Below are positions 62,361 to 64,000 of a stretch of 64,000 nt of DNA, in pieces. A program made the translations under genes and the position numbers. Each line of letters opens with the position of its first letter. The first letter of the stretch is position 1. Location of the stretch: the NCBI GenBank assembly GCA_903847605.1, contig CAINED010000039.1, forward strand, positions 56,369 through 120,368, written 5' to 3'. Source of the DNA: an uncultured Hyphomicrobiales bacterium. Its GTDB lineage: Bacteria; Pseudomonadota; Alphaproteobacteria; Rhizobiales; Beijerinckiaceae. Below the pieces are notes generated by a model. That model saw only the letters and a list, made by a program, of their open reading frames with translations, was not told where the DNA came from and ran no database searches.

Positions 62361-62438
62361 TTGAAATCGTTTGCATCTGCATCTGGCGGACATTGTCCGT
62401 ATCAGTGGCGGGGATTTTTCGCATGCAATCGATTTCAA
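62361..62438. promoter_or_regulatory. Long spaced inverted repeat before the Rieske dioxygenase genes
   Basis: Arms 62361-62375 (TTGAAATCGTTTGCA) and 62424-62438 pair at 14 of 15 positions. The 48-base interior holds CGGAC-ATT-GTCCG (62387-62399). It could be paired operator half-sites with DNA looping, or a structured leader or terminator after the kinase gene. Confidence 0.45.
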
Positions 62439-62504
62439 CACATCCGCGAATTGAGGCCCGGCGCAATCCCCTATAAGAGGAGCCCACACATCAAGAGGTG
62501 CACA

Positions 62505-63851
62505 ATGACAACCAATGGGATGGGAAACGGCGCCGCCCACGCGCATCCCCAGAACCGTTCCTACGTGGTGGACGATCCGCAGAAGGGCGTCTTCATGCTC
62601 GACCGCGAGACGCTCGTCTCGGAAGACGTGCTGCGCGGCGAGATGAAGAACATCTTCTCGAAGTGCTGGATCTATGTCGGCCATGCCTCGGAGCTGAAGA
62701 AGCCCGGCGACTTCCACACGCGCCGCGTCGCCGGCCGGCCCGTCATCTTTGCGCGCGACGCCAAGGGCGAAGTGCGCTGCTTCCTCAACACCTGCCGCCA
62801 TCGCGGCGCGCTGATCTGCACGGAACGCAAGGGCAATCGCCGCCGCTTCAACTGCGTCTATCATGGCTGGATCTACAACAACACGGGCGAACTCGCGCGC
62901 GTGCCGGGCGATGAAGCCTATACGTCGGCTTTCGACCAGAGCGGACTTGCGATGCGCGAACCCGGGCGCTTCGAATCCTACAAGGATTTCTGGTTTCTCA
63001 ATCTCGACAAGGATGCGCCTTCGCTCGTCGATTATCTCGGCAAGGCTACCGAATATATCGATCTCATTGTCGACCAGTCGCCCTCGGGCAAGATGGAAGT
63101 CATTTCCGGCACGCAGGAATATGACGTGCAGGCGAACTGGAAGCTGATGGTCGAAAACTCGGTCGACGACTATCACCTGCCTTCGACCCATTCGACCTGG
63201 CTCAACTACATGTCGAATTCCGGCGTGAAGGTGGAGCCGCCGAAGGAAGCCTCGCTGGTGCTGCCGACGAAGGGCCTCGCCATCGATCTCGGCAACGGAC
63301 ATTTCACGACAGACAACGTGAACTTCCGCGGCCGCCCGGTGGCGGCATGGATTCCGATTTACGGCGAGGACGCCAAGCCCGAAATGGCAGCCATCCGTGA
63401 AGAACTCGTGCAGCGGCTCGGCCCGGAACGGGCAAAACGCGTGTGCGACACCAACCGCAATCTCGTGATTTTTCCGAACCTCGTGCTCAACGACGGATCA
63501 TCGGTCACCATCCGCACATTCTATCCCGACGGCGTCGGCAAGATGAATGTCACGGCCTGGGCGCTCGGCCCGCAGGAGGAAAGCGAATCTGCGCGCGCGC
63601 GGCGTCTCGACGCCTTTCTCACCTTCTATGGCCCCGGCGGTTTCGCGACGCCCGACGACGTCGAAGCGCTCGAACTCGTGCAGCAGGGTCTCGCCAACTG
63701 GGAAGACGATCGGTGGTCCGAAATGTCGCGCGGCATGGGCCGCGAGAATGAGCAATTAAATTCGGACGAGCACCACCTGCGCACGTTCTGGCGTCACTGG
63801 AACAAGATGATGACGCAAGGCAATGGCGTGGCTGCGGGAGGCGCAAAATGA
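62505..63851 (+). CDS. Ring-hydroxylating dioxygenase alpha subunit
   Basis: 448 residues. The Rieske cluster ligands are Cys97-x-His99 and Cys117-x2-His120. The catalytic iron motif is ENSVDDYHLPSTHSTW (Asp-x2-His-x4-His). Unlike the 28885 oxygenase, it belongs to the alpha/beta type that works with a small beta subunit, encoded directly downstream with an ATGA overlap. GAGG lies six bases before the ATG at 62505; the open frame starts inside the kinase gene at 62259. Substrate is an aromatic acid or hydrocarbon, not determinable here. Confidence 0.93.
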   Translation: MTTNGMGNGAAHAHPQNRSYVVDDPQKGVFMLDRETLVSEDVLRGEMKNIFSKCWIYVGHASELKKPGDFHTRRVAGRPVIFARDAKGEVRCFLNTCRHRGALICTERKGNRRRFNCVYHGWIYNNTGELARVPGDEAYTSAFDQSGLAMREPGRFESYKDFWFLNLDKDAPSLVDYLGKATEYIDLIVDQSPSGKMEVISGTQEYDVQANWKLMVENSVDDYHLPSTHSTWLNYMSNSGVKVEPPKEASLVLPTKGLAIDLGNGHFTTDNVNFRGRPVAAWIPIYGEDAKPEMAAIREELVQRLGPERAKRVCDTNRNLVIFPNLVLNDGSSVTIRTFYPDGVGKMNVTAWALGPQEESESARARRLDAFLTFYGPGGFATPDDVEALELVQQGLANWEDDRWSEMSRGMGRENEQLNSDEHHLRTFWRHWNKMMTQGNGVAAGGAK

Positions 63852-64000
63852 ACGTGCGTGCGAATGTGGCCGTGACACGGGCCGAAGTCGAAGACTTCTT
63901 CTATCTCGAAGCCGCTCTGCTCGACGAGTGGAAGCTGGACGAGTGGGAAAAGCTACTCGCCGACGACGCCACCTATTATGTGCCGCCCAACGACGAACTC
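63848..64000 (+). CDS. Ring-hydroxylating dioxygenase beta subunit (N-terminal part)
   Basis: 51 residues are visible before the window ends. TRAEVEDFFYLEAALLDEW and DATYYVPPND match the N-terminus of small dioxygenase subunits of the NTF2-like fold, which stabilise the alpha3beta3 hexamer. The ATG overlaps the alpha stop (ATGA), implying translational coupling and a common operon continuing beyond the window. Confidence 0.88.
   Translation, partial: MNVRANVAVTRAEVEDFFYLEAALLDEWKLDEWEKLLADDATYYVPPNDEL

Noticed and set aside
1..64000. Prophage, transposon or CRISPR content
   Set aside because: No integrase, transposase, phage structural gene, att-flanked tRNA or regularly spaced repeat array was found; the repeats present are single palindromic elements.

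Overview
The window looks like a chromosomal segment of a GC-rich alphaproteobacterium, most likely a Hyphomicrobiales (Rhizobiales) member. The evidence is the split FO-ATPase operon with duplicated b/b' subunits (atpI-B-E-F'-F), an Irr-type iron box, a large set of tricarboxylate-transporter substrate-binding proteins (SBPs), palindromic intergenic repeats, and several families common in that order (DUF1217, ChbG/HpnK deacetylase, DUF2461). No tRNA, rRNA, transposase, integrase or CRISPR array was recognised.

Layout. 0-15 kb is mostly core: a proline-rich membrane protein, a PuuD-like membrane protein, Fe superoxide dismutase, a chemoreceptor, a deacetylase divergent from an undecaprenyl-phosphate-type glycosyltransferase that overlaps murJ, a DUF2892 gene behind an ATTC-N8-GAAT palindrome, a haloacid dehalogenase, panC-panB, an M20 peptidase, a 108-bp inverted-repeat element and a HerA-like ATPase. 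15-28 kb mixes three SBPs, a secreted 5'-nucleotidase, a large membrane protein, a small serine hydrolase and an iron(III) ABC transporter with a candidate Irr box.

28-45 kb is an accessory catabolic region: a Rieske oxygenase with a VOC protein, an SBP and a MetE-like protein; an AcuI-like reductase; two paralogous MFS carriers; an arylmalonate-decarboxylase homologue divergent from an SBP; an extradiol-type VOC enzyme; a complete TctC-TctB-TctA transporter; and a mandelate-racemase-family enzyme. No transcription regulator gene was found in it. 45-48 kb is the FO operon with promoter, intra-operon hairpin and terminator.

48-64 kb holds an FMN alpha-hydroxy-acid dehydrogenase, a flavin monooxygenase, a uracil-DNA glycosylase lacking half of its Fe-S cysteines, a DUF1217 protein, a patatin lipoprotein and an envelope proteolysis neighbourhood: exported caspase-like protease, PPC-like secreted protein, HtrA-type protease and an OmpR-type two-component system. 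Inside that neighbourhood (56.2-58.1 kb) is an island-like stretch with an AT-rich secreted-protein gene, an orphan consensus promoter over structured DNA, a relic resembling the caspase gene tail and GC-rich palindromes. The window ends in the alpha and beta subunits of a second Rieske dioxygenase.

The most promising undescribed material is (1) the exported caspase/PPC/HtrA/two-component neighbourhood with its unexplained minus-strand promoter, and (2) the regulator-less catabolic region, in which an arylmalonate-decarboxylase homologue is paired with its own transporter-type binding protein.
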